From JBHEMT01 sp046262435 (GTDB lineage: Bacteria; Chloroflexota; Dormibacteria; Aeolococcales; Aeolococcaceae): a stretch of 6,563 bases of DNA. The position numbers and the translations under genes are program-made. The notes beneath the pieces are model-generated. The model made no database searches. It was given only the letters and a program-made list of their open reading frames with translations, and was not told the DNA's origin. The stretch lies in NCBI GenBank assembly GCA_046262435.1, contig JBHEMT010000060.1:1-6563 (forward strand). The letters are read 5' to 3'. Positions 5,547 through 6,563 of this stretch are shown here, one piece after another (positions within the stretch are counted from its first letter, which is position 1; every line of letters begins with the position of its first letter).

Positions 5547-6023
5547 ATGCCCAAGCAGTACTCAAAGGCCGAACAGGTCACCGAACCCGGCAAGAACTAC
5601 GCGGCGACGATCAGCACCGAGCGGGGCGAGATTGTGATCAGCCTGGAACAGGCGCGCGCGCCGAAGAGCGTCAACAACTTTGTTTTCCTCGCCCGTGAAG
5701 GGTTCTACGACGGCCTCACCTTCCATCGCGTCGTTCCCGACTTCGTGGTGCAGGGTGGTTGCCCGGAGGGATCGGGCCGGGGTAATCCGGGCTACCGGTT
5801 CGAAGATGAGCCGGTGCAGGGCGAGTACATTCCGGGCGCCGTGGCGATGGCCAACAGCGGCCCCAACAGCAACGGCTCGCAGTTCTTCATCTGCACCGTG
5901 GACGACCGCAACAAGCTGACCAAGTCCTACAACCTCTTCGGCCAAGTCACCAAGGGCATGGAGGTGGTTGAGCAGATCCGGGTGGGTGACCGGATGACCA
6001 AGGTCGACATCACCGAGGCCTGA
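5547..6023 (+). CDS. Cyclophilin-type peptidyl-prolyl cis-trans isomerase
   Basis: This enzyme interconverts cis and trans X-Pro peptide bonds during protein folding. At 158 residues it is a single-domain cyclophilin without signal peptide or membrane segment, so it acts in the cytoplasm. The core motifs are present: NNFVFLAREGFYDGLTFHR (43-61) with catalytic R61, F66 and Q69 in DFVVQGG, M101 in AMANSGPNSNGSQFFI (100-115) with Q112 and F114, and YNLFGQV (128-134). The positions of human CypA W121 and H126 are not conserved: the segment between T117 and F131 reads DDRNKLTKSYNL. Divergence there is common in bacterial cyclophilins and usually lowers cyclosporin affinity. It has its own promoter-like box after the preceding terminator. 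The deacetylase gene starts one base after its stop, suggesting a two-gene operon. Confidence 0.95.
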   Translation: MPKQYSKAEQVTEPGKNYAATISTERGEIVISLEQARAPKSVNNFVFLAREGFYDGLTFHRVVPDFVVQGGCPEGSGRGNPGYRFEDEPVQGEYIPGAVAMANSGPNSNGSQFFICTVDDRNKLTKSYNLFGQVTKGMEVVEQIRVGDRMTKVDITEA

Positions 6024-6024
6024 C

Positions 6025-6563
6025 ATGTCAGGGACGGCCCTACCCCCCGAGCCCGGTGCGGGTGGGCGGGCGGACGAGGACCCCGAGACGACGGCCGAGT
6101 CGCCGGCAGAGCAGCTCCGCCTCCTCGCGGTGCATGCCCACGCGGACGATGAGTCGATCACCATGGGCGGTTCGCTGGCGACCCTCCACGACCAGGGAGT
6201 CCGCACCGCGTTGATCACCTGCACCGACGGACAGCTGGCAACCATCTTCGACCCGACCATGGATGAGGCCACGACCCGGCCGATTCTGGGACAGGTGCGT
6301 CGCGCGGAGATGGCCAACGCGGCACAGATTCTCGGTCTCGACGAGTTTCACTTTCTCGGCTACCGCGACTCGGGAATGGCGGGCGCCGACAGCAACGCCG
6401 ACCCTGAGGCCTTCTGGCACGTCGACATCGACGCCGCGGTGGGCCGGGTGGTGGAGCGGATTCGCGCCTTTCGGCCTCACGTGGTGGTCACCTACAACGC
6501 CAACGGCGGGTATGGCCACCCTGACCACATCCAGGCACACCGGGTCACGCTGCTGGCCGTGGC
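6025..6563 (+). CDS. PIG-L/LmbE-family zinc deacetylase, MshB/Mca-like (3' end cut by window)
   Basis: Members of this family remove N-acyl groups from sugar amines. MshB deacetylates GlcNAc-inositol in mycothiol synthesis, and Mca cleaves mycothiol S-conjugates. I read 179 codons before the window ends; family members usually run to about 230-300. A Pro/Glu-rich, probably disordered tail (2-30) precedes the catalytic domain. The zinc and catalytic motif is VHAHADDES (36-44), with H39 and D42 as expected zinc ligands and D41 as general base; alanine replaces the usual proline at 40. FLGYRDSGMAG (110-120) and YNANGGYGHPDH (157-168) complete the site, H168 being the third ligand and H165 the active-site histidine. 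The start is supported by GAGG six bases upstream and by the one-base gap after the cyclophilin stop. MshB, Mca or another PIG-L substrate cannot be separated without the C-terminus. Confidence 0.88.
   Translation, partial: MSGTALPPEPGAGGRADEDPETTAESPAEQLRLLAVHAHADDESITMGGSLATLHDQGVRTALITCTDGQLATIFDPTMDEATTRPILGQVRRAEMANAAQILGLDEFHFLGYRDSGMAGADSNADPEAFWHVDIDAAVGRVVERIRAFRPHVVVTYNANGGYGHPDHIQAHRVTLLAV

Noticed and set aside
5562..6317. Open minus-strand frame of 251 codons opposite the cyclophilin and deacetylase
   Set aside because: It spans two real genes on the other strand and has no domain character.
1..6563. Mobile elements, CRISPR arrays, tRNA or rRNA genes, riboswitches, or a defence or biosynthetic island
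   Set aside because: I saw no transposase or integrase, no spaced repeats, no cloverleaf with terminal CCA, and no composition break. All genes are housekeeping or signalling types apart from the small exported protein.

Overview
The window is GC-rich and densely coded, with every gene intact except where the window edges cut one. It reads as an ordinary chromosomal stretch of a high-GC, Gram-positive-like (Terrabacteria) bacterium. The EtfB, YbjN and MshB-like proteins resemble actinobacterial forms, and the N-terminus of the cyclophilin resembles forms seen in Chloroflexota and relatives. I cannot resolve the phylum. I see no mobile element, CRISPR array, tRNA or rRNA.

Left block, minus strand (1-4603). 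Reading from right to left in the direction of transcription, it begins with etfB (4603-3830) and etfA (3828-2854), which encode the two subunits of an electron transfer flavoprotein. A YbjN-family protein gene (2845-2396) follows closely, so these three probably form one operon. After a 114-base gap with its own promoter-like signal and a perfect 11-base inverted repeat comes a two-component pair. It consists of a soluble GAF-HisKA-HATPase-REC hybrid histidine kinase (2281-623) and an OmpR/PhoB-type response regulator (626 to beyond base 1), whose ends overlap by four bases (ATGA).

Centre (4604-4888). This is a 285-base intergenic region between the divergent etfB and the plus-strand genes. 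It holds ribosome binding sites at both ends, a perfect 8-bp hairpin and three CTCAGG hexamers spaced in multiples of 11.

Right block, plus strand (4889-6563). A small exported or membrane-anchored protein with a histidine-rich linker (4889-5437) is closed by a strong GC-rich hairpin terminator. Next comes a cytoplasmic cyclophilin-type peptidyl-prolyl isomerase (5547-6023) with a promoter that suggests a leaderless mRNA. One base after its stop begins a PIG-L/LmbE-type zinc deacetylase resembling MshB/Mca (6025 to beyond 6563).

Functionally the window combines redox electron transfer (EtfBA), signalling (hybrid kinase and regulator), protein folding (cyclophilin) and possibly low-molecular-weight thiol metabolism (MshB/Mca-like). 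Nothing shows an unknown multi-gene system. The points most worth a second look are the inverted repeat over the kinase promoter, the leaderless-type starts, the missing phosphotransfer domain, and YbjN in the etf operon.
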